From Phoronis australis (lineage: Eukaryota; Phoronida; Phoronidae), in assembly GCA_002633005.1 (NCBI GenBank), contig NMRA01000010.1:1661298-1723297 (forward strand): a stretch of DNA of 62,000 bases, read 5' to 3'. Both the position numbers and the translations under genes were made by a program. The notes below the pieces were generated by a model. The model ran no database searches and was not told the DNA's origin. It worked only from the letters and a program-made list of their open reading frames with translations. Positions 20,635 through 31,010 of this stretch are shown here, one piece after another. How positions within the stretch are numbered: the first letter of the stretch is position 1; each line of letters opens with the position of its first letter.

Positions 20635-20784
20635 TTAAAGGAGAATGCCGCCTGATTTGATTAGTCTTTTTACCGTCTTAATCGGTCTATCTCCACATCG
20701 CTTCGCATGTCGAAAGGTGTCGCGTTAACGTGTGAGGAATGTGAGAAACGATGCAGCGACGTCAGTGGTTCATTTGCAGAGTGA

Positions 20785-20990
20785 ATGCCGCTGTCTTGCA
20801 GTGCATCCGTTGCCGCTTGTCCGAACTATGCAGCTGCGAGGAAAGCGGACATATCGTTTTTCGACTTCCTCGAGAGTCCGAAATGCTTAGAAAGTGGCTT
20901 GCGGTAGTGAAAAAATGATAAGTACGCTGTTAATAGCAAGTATGAGACCGTGAAACATCTCCGTGTCTGTGGCCGGCAGTCGTCGATACT
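20785..20990 (+). pseudogene. THAP-domain fragment (fourth element)
   Basis: An ATG at 20785 opens MPLSCSASVAACPNYAAARK with the first Cys pair and the CPNY signature. The frame shifts before the LPRESEMLRKWLAVVKK segment. A VCG motif follows near 20970. This is clearly the same gene as the fragment at 7535 on minus, decayed differently. Confidence 0.6.
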
Positions 20991-21009
20991 GAGTCCGTCG
21001 AATGGCGAC

Positions 21010-21076
21010 TTACCAAAGAACTATCCATACGTTCCGTTGCCTGTGCATGTTCACGGCGCCTCTCTAGTATTTCTTG
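21010..21076 (-). pseudogene. P2X7-tail-like fragment (fourth element)
   Basis: On minus, EILERRREHAQATERM is readable, matching EILERRREQAQTTERM in the third element. It ends at the junction with the THAP fragment. The rest of the gene is lost or unrecognisable. Confidence 0.45.
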
Positions 21077-21809
21077 ACTGGCGCGGACCCTGACAAGTAA
21101 GTAGATTTGCAGTTTCGTGGCTAATTCACCAAAATACGAATTACGTGCACATTATTTCTTTGGTTCACTATTATAGTCTTTCGTGACTGGAGGCTTAGTT
21201 TCCAACTTAAGCTGGTTTTTGTTCTTGATGTCCAGTCTCGGCGGCCACGACGGGCCTGATCGGGTTCCGAGGCAATGGCTGGGATAACAAAGGTTTTGTG
21301 TGAATAGAACTGAAAAAAATCGCAAGTCTAAAAGTTCAACACCTAGCTATCTTTCATGTTTGTATTTCACGAAAGAATAATTCGAATTGATCACCAAACA
21401 GACCCAAACTGCCTCCCGATCGACCATGATAAATTGGCCTACCGAACCTAGGAGATTTCACTCTTCGACCGAACTCTGTAGGCTACCGTACGTTCAAATA
21501 CCTATAAATCCGTAACAGTGAAATAAAACACTGAACATGTTTGTTCAAGAACTCGATGTATTTGTAAGGGTTTTACATAGAAATTTGGTGATTTATTGGT
21601 GTAAAATGATGCATTCAAGCGATAAGTTGACACCAGTAAGCGTGTTGTGAACGGCTGAACAGACTGCGTTCGAACCGATTACGTCGTTGGTTAATTTCAA
21701 CACCTCCGTCAGCCGTCAGGTGTCAGGTAAAACAACTGAACTTGCTGTTATCGAATGGAACTACTCAATCTAAATTGATACAAAATAGGTTGAGAGGTGG
21801 CATCTTTAA

Positions 21810-22217
21810 CACACAGCGTTATTTTGATGTTAATGTCTATGCAAATTGTTGACTGGTTAGTCCTTATTGTAGCTAGCCAGCTAGCTGTGAAAACACCCAG
21901 ATCGTAAAATTGCCGTGAGGACTTGACAGGGACCTCAGGGGTCTCACACTACACTGATTTATCCACATTATTTTGAAAACGCTTTGCCGAGTCACACATT
22001 GTGTGTCATAAAAGAGATAAGCAGCTGACGCAGCAAGCAGAACTACTCTCGTTTATCACATTGGTGTAGACCCACAGTTGAACTGTGGTTTTCTGTAGAC
22101 CCCAGACCGTCCCGAGTTGCACCATACATGTGCATGTATACCAACTCCAGACGGTCTCTCACGACGATTAAGCGTTATGAAAGTCAAACCACTATGGTTA
22201 ATAAGTTTATTTATTAA
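21810..22217. other. Copy-2-specific sequence, nothing recognised
   Basis: About 400 bases between the fourth TTAA element and the resumption of the 1.4 kb repeat. No supported feature. Confidence 0.4.
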
Positions 22218-22367
22218 AGTGACAAGTACAATTATCGATTACAACAATACACTCCAGTTGATATGGATGTACCATTTGCGTTTATTTGTCACCTTCAATA
22301 CCGCATAATATATTTAAGTAGTAGGGTATAACGCCTCATTTCTTCTGATATATGCTTCTTTTACAAA
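22218..22367 (+). repeat. 1.4 kb dispersed repeat, copy 2, segment 2
   Basis: This matches 2915-3020 (GTTGATATGGATGTA, GGTATAACGYCTCATTTCTT). It has about 35 extra bases in the middle compared with copy 1. Confidence 0.7.
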
Positions 22368-23104
22368 CTTTGTCGTTTGGCAAGAAAAGCCATGAAACAT
22401 GAACTGTTTTTTTTCAATGTTACGCAAATAATTAAACTCTAAGTTGCCAAAAGCAATTTTGGAGAAGAGATTAGTAAACAGTCTTGCACCAAGGATAGGT
22501 CAGCTTAGGGCAGTTATGAATGCAGACGTGAAATTTCATCCAACGCGGTTCTGTAGTATTTCAAATGCATTGCGGGGCGGTATCCTCTGTTTTAACTCCA
22601 CTAACGTGCGATAAAATCCATATCATAAAATTTTTAACAAAATGAAGCGAAAAAGTATCTTTAAATGAAATTGATTATAATAACTATTTACAGTCCAAAA
22701 GTAAAAGAAGGCAACGTGGACGCAGGTTCTGTAACACACCCTGGATCCAACTACTTTCCGCGCACTATCTTTAACGGTAATTTCTGAATATAGGCCACCC
22801 CAAAGTACGCCCATGGGCATATTTTCGGAACCAATCACAAATCACGCCAATGGGCGTATTTTCTTTTTGCATATTTTGAAAATTTAAATCCGGTTAGATA
22901 AAAGTTATAAACCGCATAGCAAAAGTGGCATAACTACTATGCGTCATGTTGGAACTATTGAATAATATTCTTGAAGTCACACAACAATCAAAGTAATCCA
23001 ACGGATACGTTTAATGCAACCCAGTCATTATGGATGGTTTTAAAGTACGTATGTCTTATGTTTTGAAGTATAATTTAGTTTAATTTGAGAATACATTATA
23101 TATT
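22368..23104. other. 0.74 kb insertion in copy 2 of the 1.4 kb repeat
   Basis: Copy 1 reads straight through here (AACAAACTTGACTCAAATGG at 3018-3037), so these bases are an insertion. I see no inverted ends, no clear target duplication and no coding signal, so the class is undetermined. Confidence 0.5.
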
Positions 23105-23333
23105 GACTCAAATGACGAATCATTTGACTAGGCAATGAGTGATTTTGTTGATAACTACATTGTAACCTTATAAGTACACCTCGAAGTACCTTTCTAATCC
23201 GTTGTATGGTTGCTGAGTGTGAAATGTGTATGAACGAATGAAATTCTCACTAGAGGGGCGATAAAAATATTTCTAGGGGACAGTTCACATATTACGTCAT
23301 CAGTCGAGGAGGAAGAGGTTTTGAAAAGATGAC
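23105..23333 (+). repeat. 1.4 kb dispersed repeat, copy 2, segment 3 (with near-empty TTAA site)
   Basis: This matches 3030-3116 joined to 5819-5973 of copy 1. The join, near 23190-23200, is the unoccupied equivalent of the outer transposon's insertion site. The segment ends at ATGAC, the left target duplication of the solo LTR. Confidence 0.75.
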
Positions 23334-24147
23334 TGTCAGAATAAATATTGATTAAGTAATTAGTAAGAATAGATCCATTTTAAGTAGACAAAATTTGTGC
23401 ATATTTACTTTTAAATCATGATGTCAAACTTGTTGACATGTACTTTAACGTCAAAAACTATTTTCAAATGGTGTTTACAACTTTGGGTTTTGTGGTCAAA
23501 GTACTATAGAGATTTTAGAAAATTCTGAGAACAAACTGTAACAGCCAATGATCTGATTGGGTATGATCATGTGGTTTCTATCAACCAATCACTAAACAAG
23601 AGAATATTATAGTATGGGCTTAAGTAAAAAAATGAGATGCGCTATAGTAGTTGAAGCATAAAGACTTGTTATAGTGTGCAGAGCCATCTCGTGGAAGATT
23701 CTAGAAAGGATCTTGGTAAGGGCAAGGGTTAACGAACAGGAAGTTAACTAAGAGCTTGTCACTTGCATCGTGGGTAGTAATATACTACTTGAAGTGTTGC
23801 GTCACCAGCCAGAGACTGTGACCAGCAAGAAGAATCGCGGGTAGAAGAAATTTTCTGCAAGTGTTGCATCACCAGAGACGGTGACCAGCAAGTACACTGT
23901 CGCAATACAGTGTGTGTCGTTCGAAGATTCACCAACAGGACAGTCATCCAACAAGTGGAGAGTCCTAGCTTGGATAGCAGATACTCTTCTTTGTAGTTGA
24001 TTGATTAATTTACAACAGGTTTCACTTGTTTAATTAGGGGTTATCATATAATAAATTAATTACTGGATTTGATTATTCACTTTCCATCTACGCACAATCT
24101 CAAAGCATAGCTACCTTTTAAACAAACCCAAAGTCAATCGTCTGGCA
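23334..24147. mobile_element. Solo LTR of an LTR retrotransposon
   Basis: An 814-base insertion in copy 2 only. It starts TGTCAGA and ends TCTGGCA, short inverted ends of the TG...CA type. It is flanked by ATGAC on the left and ATGAG on the right, a 4-5 base target duplication. No internal genes remain, as expected after recombination between two LTRs. An internal direct repeat of about 55-60 bases (GTTGCRTCACCAG...GTGACCAGCAAG) occurs twice at 23797-23892. The 4-5 base duplication suits Gypsy or BEL/Pao types, but the family cannot be told. Confidence 0.7.
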
Positions 24148-24365
24148 ATGAGGGAATTGGCCTCATAGTGACGTAATCATGTGCTTCATAAAAGTGTCTC
24201 CATCACGGTGTATATCGTTGGGAAAATAATTCACATTCTAGGGAGAATTGACTACTTTCGAAACAAGGATCCACCGCTTCACGTTTCCAAGATTTGATAA
24301 CATTTGACCACGCTTACGTTTTAAGCATGTACGCAGACAAACGACAAATCCACTCCGACTGCCTA
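24148..24365 (+). repeat. 1.4 kb dispersed repeat, copy 2, segment 4 (with near-empty TTAA site)
   Basis: This matches 5990-6016 joined to 7705-7875. The join, CTTCATAAAAGTGTCTCC near 24175, is the unoccupied equivalent of the third TTAA element's site. Confidence 0.75.
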
Positions 24366-25716
24366 AACAGGGTGAGGAGGGTTTGGCTGTATAGTTGTAA
24401 TTACAGGCTGGCATTTTATGTGATGATGACAGGTGATGAAAGAGGGGGGAGGTAAAAAGTGGCAAATGTTAGATGGCGTAATATGTGACGACTTCTTCGT
24501 GAAATACAACTATATTCATTAAAAAAACGTGTTTATTTCAAAAACCTCAACAAGTTTTAGATTGTTTATTTTAAAAATGCACAACCCACGTTTACAGAAG
24601 GGGTGTATCACTATTAATTTAAAACATTTTTGAGGGACTAATTGCGATTATTTGCTTTACAACTGCATCATGAAATGTTCGCCTCAGTTTCAGAAAATAT
24701 ACCAGACTTTTATGTGACATTTTTTTAACGTAGTTTTCAGAGTATCCGCCCGTATGCCTATTTTCAAAAATTCCCGGTATGACTATCTAACGGTTGATAT
24801 CCAGAATAAATATCAGGTTGGGTGTATTAGTAAGGTTACATTTCGCCCTGTTTATCTGGCTAATAGTAACAAAAATCGAAGTAGACGTTTTCCTCTCATG
24901 AAATCAGTCTCAGTTACCTTGATGGGATTTTAATTCCGTTATCAGCAAATTCATTAAAAACATCAGCGACTCAACAAAATGTTTTAAAGCTTGGGAAAAA
25001 TCCTAACATTGAGTTGCCTGTGATTTGAGTTGGTGACGGAAATGAAACCCTATCACCAACCTGGCCAACCCGCGAACAAGAACGCCCGAAAGAACGTAAT
25101 GCTAAAAATCGACTTGTTCACTTTACTTAGTTCTCTACCACGCTAGTGCGCGTGCGCTACGCATGCCCAACTCGAAACCGTGGACTTGATTTGTCGTGAT
25201 ATTTTGTCTCGGGGGTACTCGACTGTATAAACAATGTCCCGATAGTATGCCCGAGGCATAGATTAAAACTCATAATCAGCTTAATGCCTTTTTATTTTGC
25301 AAAACAATTAAAATGACTCTCATTCAATGGTATTTTAATCAGAGACTGCCTAGGATCTTATAAGCAGCACTGTAAACGGGGTTAACGAAAGGCTAGGATT
25401 ATCTCCCATGACACATACAGTGTATACTCGTATTGTATTTTTAACCAGTAACGAATGTTGGTAATACTGGACGTCTTCATGGTCGTGGCCAATCTTATTT
25501 TTTGACCGAATCGCAAATGTTACCGAAAATCCGAAACTTGATACCGCAATCCACAAGCCTTATGTATCTATCGGTGTTAAAAATGTCGTGACCATGTATT
25601 CGCTCATGTCGTAATGGAGAAATTGACATCGAAATAAACATCACATACAGTTCCAAGTTTCAATAATACACCAAAATCACCAGAAGCTTGCCTTTTCCTC
25701 TTCGCTTTTCAATTCT
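24366..25716. other. Intergenic stretch, nothing recognised
   Basis: About 1.35 kb downstream of the neuropeptide gene. No gene or repeat identified. Confidence 0.45.
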
Positions 25717-25722
25717 TTATTT
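25717..25722 (-). terminator. Possible poly(A) signal of the neuropeptide gene
   Basis: AATAAA on minus about 370 bases after the stop codon at 26093. It is a plausible 3' UTR end, but the motif is common in AT-rich DNA. Confidence 0.35.
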
Positions 25723-26092
25723 ACAGTACAGAGTAGACCATAGACAACAGATTCGCAACTCCGATATTTTCTTGTGAAATTTCAAACTCTAACGACTCAA
25801 GCCATAGCTAGCAGACGAACGTACTGAACGTAAAATGGGTTGACTTGGCAGGCGCCGCTAGTGCATAAGGTCGTTATGCGCAAGATCAAAGATATCATGC
25901 ATTGAGAAAATACAAAGCTGTTGGCGATCCATGTGCTATACTCTTTGTTTACTTTAATTTACGTTAAAGTATGCCGAGTAAATTTGACGATTGAACAAAT
26001 ATATATTCATTTTCATGATCCATCATGTCACCTTTAAATAAAAGTAAGCAACCTAACCGAACGAATGTTAACGCATAGACGTCAAACAGGAT

Positions 26093-27220
26093 TTATCCTA
26101 AGAATTTCAGTCTTTTCTCCGACGCTATGGCACCTTTCAGTAAATTTCTCTTCAAGAACTTCAGCCGTTTATCGGGTAGCTCGTCTGAGTCATTCTTCTT
26201 AAGGAATTTCAGTCGCTTGTCGGATTCGATAATATCGTCGTCGTTAAATCTTTTCAAGAACTTAAGTCTCTTCTGCGACTCAATGTCGGTGTCGTCGGAT
26301 TGACGCTTCAGAAATTTGAGACGTTTTTCCGCTTCAGCTCCAGTAAATGCTAAATCAGGAACTGTCATTGGGTATTCATCTTTACGCTTTCCCAGGAACT
26401 TCAACCTCTTTCGATCGTTAGGATGGTCATCGTTAACATAATTTCGTTTTAGAAATTTCAAGCGTTTGTCCGGCGTTTCCATATTTTTGAAATGCCTATG
26501 CCGTTTACCAGGCGACGGATCGTTGATTTTATTTTCAGACATTACTGCTGCATTTATACGGCGATCTCTGTTGCTGTCTTGGAGTTGCTGCTGAGTGGAG
26601 GCATGGCGAACAGCGCGTGAGGGCTTGTCGTCATCTTTGTCATTTTTAATCAACGCGTCCGCCTCGTTCTTCGAGATGTCTAACACATCTCTTCGACGTC
26701 TGCTCAGTAGCGTCGCATCGTCATTCCAGTCATTTCCGACATCATTGTTGAAGTCATTAGCGCTCCTGTATCGAGCGCCAGCGTTTAGCCACCGCCTACC
26801 GACATCGCGATTTTCATCTGGCACTGGAATTCTCGCTCCCGGATTAAGCCATCGCCGATACGGTTTGTCGTCTAATTCGCGATACTTAGCCCCAGTGTTA
26901 AGCCATCTACGTTCATCCCATCCCGCGACAGGAACATTTCGTCCAAATTTGGCTCCAGGATTAATCCACCTGCGAAGTTCTGATTCGTTGTCCTGCAAAC
27001 TACCCGCAGCTTGATTGAAAGCAGACTCACTCGGCCATTCATACGCTTCCTGAGATCTATAACGTGTGTGTTCTTTGGCGTCTTCAGTGTCGTCATTTCC
27101 AAACCTTGAGTCGTACCGGTACAATGCGTCTCCGGGAGTAGCGTCCCGTTTTCCAGGTGGGTATCCAGTCATTCCCAGGAATTTCACTCTCTTTGGATGG
27201 CTTTGTAGCATAAGCACACC
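26093..27220 (-). CDS. Neuropeptide precursor, main coding exon (LKFL and WxNxGA peptides)
   Basis: This exon encodes the last 375 residues of a 397-residue secreted precursor. A 3' splice site (GTGTGTCTTTGCAG then GGTGTG) sits at 27221 in phase 0 and joins to the signal exon at 29986, also phase 0. In precursor numbering, VKFLGMTGYPPG at 34-45 is flanked by KR and ends in Gly, so an amidated peptide is expected. Four RR-flanked units follow, W-[IL]-N-[PTA]-G-A-[KR], starting at 107, 128, 146 and 166. Then seven KR-flanked LKFL units start at 276, 295, 323, 341, 359, 375 and 393. Acidic spacers such as QSDDTDIES separate the LKFL units. Only the units at 295 and 393 carry Gly after LKFL; the last one ends the protein. 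Repeated short peptides between dibasic sites, acidic spacers and a signal peptide are the hallmark of neuropeptide precursors cleaved by prohormone convertases. I do not recognise either peptide family. The frame also reads 74 codons upstream of the splice site, but these lack a signal peptide and are probably intron. Confidence 0.85.
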   Translation of the reverse strand, partial: GVLMLQSHPKRVKFLGMTGYPPGKRDATPGDALYRYDSRFGNDDTEDAKEHTRYRSQEAYEWPSESAFNQAAGSLQDNESELRRWINPGAKFGRNVPVAGWDERRWLNTGAKYRELDDKPYRRWLNPGARIPVPDENRDVGRRWLNAGARYRSANDFNNDVGNDWNDDATLLSRRRRDVLDISKNEADALIKNDKDDDKPSRAVRHASTQQQLQDSNRDRRINAAVMSENKINDPSPGKRHRHFKNMETPDKRLKFLKRNYVNDDHPNDRKRLKFLGKRKDEYPMTVPDLAFTGAEAEKRLKFLKRQSDDTDIESQKRLKFLKRFNDDDIIESDKRLKFLKKNDSDELPDKRLKFLKRNLLKGAIASEKRLKFLG

Positions 27221-27823
27221 CTGCAAAGACACACAAACCGTTTGGTGTTTCCAATGATAAATATACTGCCCTACACTCTGAGAACTCGGCACTGCACATC
27301 CGCCGTGTGACAAACTAAGGGGACGGATGCTGTCGATAATGTTATTAATCGTACATGAATGACGATGCCGCCTTGCAAAAATGTCCTGTCCAACGGCGAA
27401 ATACGGAAGAAAGCATCTGAAACAATTGCGGTTATTCCCCATTAAACTTAGGACAGTACTGTGAATTACGACAGTTGTTTCACTACGGCCAAAAGTAAGA
27501 TATTTACAGTGTACAGACGTAGCACAATCAACACAGGAGTTAGTTGTGTCACGAAATGAATTATTGAATAATTGTCAGTAGCATGCAGTGTTTGCTGATG
27601 TCCGTGGCGAATTTGTTTTGGATGACCCTCTCTCTACTCATGTGCAAGGACCTTAGTACTAAAAAAAGTAGAAAAGATGAAACTTAAAATAGAAACTTTA
27701 TTCAATTTAGCAACAAATCAGTGACTGGAGGCCTGCAGCCGTCGTCTTGTCGCTTCCACCTCTCCGTCTGCATGTCACTACAGTAATTGTAACTGCTATT
27801 AAATTGCATTAATAGCCATATTT

Positions 27824-28020
27824 TACACCAATAATTGCAAAGGAATTTTGCTTTACTATTAATTGAAAATTGATAAAATTAGAATTAAACTCGTTAAAAT
27901 ACGTGAAATTGTTGTTTTTCAAATGACTATGCGACATCGATTTGCCGACAAGTGACTCGTTGTTATTGGTAAACAATATTCTTCCAACAAGCAGCACATT
28001 CGGTAAATACGTAATATCTT
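27824..28020. repeat. Diverged dispersed repeat (partner at 11382-11620)
   Basis: Ordered short matches to the 11.4 kb region, as described there. Identity between the landmarks is low. Confidence 0.45.
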
Positions 28021-28064
28021 AAGAAAGCATATGCGTGATCAATATGCTTTGCCCTCGTTTTGTA

Positions 28065-28210
28065 TAGATTATTACATGGCGAAGTCGTTATCCCCCGTTA
28101 TCTAGAGCCCGAGTGGAATTTGGAGAATTATCACTCTCGGGCGATAATTCTCCAAAATCCACTCGGGCTCTAAATAACGGGGGATAACGACTTCGCCATG
28201 TAATAATCTA
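28065..28210. repeat. Near-perfect 68-bp inverted repeat with a 10-base loop
   Basis: The arms 28065-28132 and 28143-28210 are reverse complements with only two mismatches. The loop is ACTCTCGGGC. Each arm contains CATGGCGAAGTCGTTATCCC and AGCCCGAGTGGA. Such a recent, tight hairpin could be a foldback element, a MITE dimer or a hairpin-RNA source. The THAP-like fragment abuts its right side. Confidence 0.95.
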
Positions 28211-28401
28211 TATTTACTCGTGATCTTGAATGAAAACCACGAGCTTTGGCGGTGTCCCGCGAAGACTCTCGGATTCTTCTTCGCAGTAGAAAATGCATAG
28301 AAAATGATGTTCTTGACCATCCACTGATATTTCAAAAGGTCTGCCTTTTTCCGTAAGACATTAGTGCATCCCATCGCACAGCAGTGGAAATTTGCCGGCA
28401 T
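28211..28401 (-). pseudogene. THAP-like N-terminal fragment
   Basis: On minus, an ATG at 28401 opens MPANFHCCAMGCTNVLRKK, later FYAFSTAKKNPRVF. The CC..GCTN start and FYAFxT.KKNP segment resemble the first half of a THAP finger (C-x4-C and FYRFP). The rest of the domain is absent; the frame runs on into the hairpin arm. I see no TTAA ends around it. Confidence 0.4.
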
Positions 28402-28934
28402 TATGATAGCAACAAAGGTGTTAAAACGCGTTAATACCAGTTGATTGAAACAACTCGTCCGTAGGTGGCGTTGAACGCCTATTCATCAAAGACCTGACCG
28501 CCATCTGGCGGGATAGTGAATTTCAATAAAGCGGCCATTTCGAAACTCAGCTTTTAAGAGACCGTGATAAGAGAAATTATCTAATAAATAACATACAAAT
28601 AAATTATTTCATATTGATTGAGCTGTTTTGTAACGCCATGCACTCTGAAAATTAACTAGATCTGTAGCTCTCTTTTACTCATGATGAAGTCAGTTTATTG
28701 TGCGTTACTCTAGCGGACATGTGGGACGAATGAGACAGTGCGAGCGAAAACCTTTTCGAAGAATATTGCGACACTGATATGATGACAGAACCGATCTAAG
28801 GGGTTCGGTTGATCCACTGCCAAAGAACACAGTGCTGAGGCCAAACCCCTCCTGACGAGCTCAGACATTGTTGGCTTCGTGTGACGTAGTATTAGATCAC
28901 TTGGTGAATTCAGTTCCAGCGTGTTTTGCAAATT

Positions 28935-29480
28935 TGACCATTATATTTTAATCACTGTTGGGGATTTTGATTTATGTTCCTTTTGTAATAAAGCTCCAGA
29001 GACGCTGTCACACCTTTTTTGGGAATGTAGCTTTGTTCAAGATTTCTGGAATGAATTCGGAAAGCTACTTCAACAGTGTTGCATTCAGCTTCCCAACTGT
29101 CTGTCTTACGATAGTGTTACTCTTGGACTTTACAAGACGCATGATTTTCTTTTTAACATTTTGCTTCTACTAGCTAAACAGTACATTTACAAGGAGAGAT
29201 GTCACAAAAATAACCTCTAATTTTCACAAATTCGTTACATATACTTATGAGTACTATAGTGCTGAAAAATTAATTGCATATAAAAGCTTTGTATATGACA
29301 GCTTCTCTGCGAAATGGGAAAATTTTATTGTTCAAGTTAACTACATGTAGAAGATATTTTCTTTAAATGAGATGCGAGAATGGTCTTCCTGAGGTGTGCA
29401 TGTGTGAATGAATGGTGTACTTGTTTGTTTGTTTGTTTGTTTGTTGTAATTGTTTGTAAATGATAATAAATACCTAAAAA
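28935..29480 (+). mobile_element. LINE 3'-end remnant with (GTTT)n tail region
   Basis: The frame reads DLCSFCNKAPETLSHLFWEC and then FVQDFWNEFGKLLQQ, the C-x2-C...ET.SHLF.EC zinc-knuckle region of LINE C-termini. It continues to LLLLAKQYIYKERCHKN and a stop at 29220. The 3' part has five to six GTTT units near 29424 and ends near AATAAATACC. It lacks the reverse transcriptase, so it is 5'-truncated. It lies antisense inside the neuropeptide intron. Confidence 0.75.
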
Positions 29481-29985
29481 TTATGTTTTAATGACTGTTA
29501 CATAAAAATCACAATGCAATCCAAAATTTGTTGAATAGTAAACTATTGTCAACGTCAAAATCACATCGACAAACGTGTAGTTTAATAGTGCCAGTTAGCG
29601 CTCCCAATTACAGGTGATAAAATAGTAGACTGTCCAGAGATCGTTTTAGCGTAAATATTCACCACCGCTAACTTGATTAACTCCTGTTTGAAAATTAGTA
29701 AGTTTTCAGCTGATCTAATGAGCACTGTGTTGTACTTTTAATTTAGGTCGTTAGTTCTACTGTAGCACAACGACGTTACACTTAAGATTGATGAGTTTGG
29801 TCGCCTGACAACAGAAGATTAAGATGAACGTCTGTTTTTGAGGTAATCAGATCAAGAGACATGTCATGGCCATTGATTGTTAACACGACGTTGATTCCAA
29901 CGTCCATGTTTCAGCTGTCATCATTCACCAAACGATAATGGTGTAAAACTGATCTAACGTCATACAGTAGATACCTCCAACTTAC

Positions 29986-30061
29986 AAAGACTTCTGCATG
30001 CAACATAAGCAGGACGCATAAAACCAACTGCACGGGTATAATCCGAGACATCGCGAGTACC
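29986..30061 (-). CDS. Neuropeptide precursor, signal-peptide exon
   Basis: On minus, the ATG at 30051-30049 opens 22 codons ending exactly at a consensus donor, GTAAGTT (29985). The peptide starts MSRIIPVQLVLCVLLML and ends HAEVF: a short basic start and a hydrophobic core, typical of a secretory signal. Cleavage is likely near HA|EV or just after the exon boundary. A 3' splice site (TTTCGTTTCAG then GGTACTCGCG) lies 10 bases before the ATG, so an upstream non-coding exon and intron are expected. The codon phase matches the acceptor at 27221, giving one uninterrupted 397-residue precursor. Confidence 0.8.
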
Positions 30062-30069
30062 CTGAAACG

Positions 30070-30789
30070 AAATGAAATACATTACTATTGTTGAACATCG
30101 TTTTCAGAATGATTTTCTTCATACTTCAAAGAGAACAACTTGGCTCACTAGTATGATGCGCAATGATGAACCGATTCAATGAAGATCTTGAACAATATTG
30201 GTTCACAGAAAATGACAAAGGAGATATGGAGATTAATAATGAACAATATGCAAAAATGTTTCAGAGTAGTTCAAATCGGCTTTACAATCGATATGTCTGA
30301 TACAAAAATATACCTGGTCTCATAATTGCTAGTCTTGCAAATTTCAATGAAAATTATTGGCCCACAGAAAATTTGGAAGTAGGGAAAATCATGGAAATGA
30401 ATACAACTAGTTTTAAACTGGGAATTCATTCATTTCGGCAATACAATAAGTCTCCTAATAAAGATAACTTGGGTTTTTTACGCTCAAAGTTTTAAATATG
30501 CTTGATTTGCTAGGGCTTTGTCTGAGCTCATTATGCATGGCCATCAACATTTACGTAACTAGGCTATTAGAGTTGTAATTTGTACCATTCAATTTCTCAT
30601 TTTGGTCAATTGCAAATGTTCATGTGTTTCAATGTTAAACAAAGCTATAATGAAACAACATTTGTTGTCCGTAGTGTTTTTGGAGTATTGGCGTCTTGCA
30701 TTTATTCATTTAAGTAGCGTTGCTCATGACTGTGCTTTTTTGTGATATTTGTCTTAAAAAACAATTGTAGGCCGTTTGGTACACGTTGT
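30070..30789. other. Upstream region of the neuropeptide gene
   Basis: About 0.7 kb that should include the 5' UTR intron and possibly the first exon and promoter. No TATA box or donor can be singled out with confidence. Confidence 0.35.
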
Positions 30790-31010
30790 ACCAGGGGAGT
30801 GCAGACTGCTGAGGTGAGCCCATTGCAACGATCACTTGGATTCATTTTTATGCTTTTATTAAAACCGGCTTGAGGAGCTAGAGACTTGTCTCAAAGATTT
30901 AGCAATGTGCCCCGGTGGAATTCGAACCCACGACATTGAGTAAAGGAAGCGAACGGGCTCTAGCCCTCATTGCCTTCTCTCAAAAAGTTGTCTTGGTAAC
31001 GAACTTTGAT
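30790..31010 (-). mobile_element. tRNA-derived SINE remnant
   Basis: On minus, GTGGGTTCGAATTCCACC (near 30910-30930) is a textbook tRNA T-arm with an internal B box. A cloverleaf does not fold around it: the acceptor stem and A box are missing or degenerate. That favours a SINE over a functional tRNA gene. Confidence 0.5.

Larger units (their letters stand above)
20635..21809. mobile_element. Kolobok-like TTAA transposon, fourth copy (inverted relative of the third)
   Basis: It runs from TTAAAGGAGAATGCCGCC at 20635 to GGCATCTTTAA at 21809. It is the reverse complement, end for end, of the 6017-7704 element with about 0.5 kb less sequence. The THAP start is on plus at 20785, abutting the antisense of a P2X7-tail-like fragment near 21010-21076. 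It shares the same deletion junction type as the third copy, so both probably descend from one deleted, non-autonomous form. Confidence 0.75.
27221..29985 (-). other. Intron of the neuropeptide precursor gene
   Basis: The intron runs from the donor GTAAGTT at 29985 to the acceptor TTTGCAG ending at 27221 (minus). Both boundaries are in phase 0. It holds a diverged repeat (27824-28020), a long hairpin (28065-28210), a THAP fragment (28211-28401) and a LINE 3' end on the opposite strand (28935-29480). These explain its 2.8 kb size. Confidence 0.7.

Noticed and set aside
27221-27442. Extension of the neuropeptide frame upstream to an ATG at 27442
   Set aside because: It has no signal peptide, while a strong splice acceptor at 27221 joins in phase to a true signal-peptide exon at 29986.
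11904-30061. The receptor as the cognate receptor of the LKFL or WxNxGA peptides
   Set aside because: The only evidence is that both genes lie within about 14 kb of each other, which does not establish a ligand pair.
30900-30935. Functional tRNA gene on minus
   Set aside because: Only the T-arm is convincing; no matching acceptor stem, A box or anticodon arm can be folded, so a SINE remnant is more likely.
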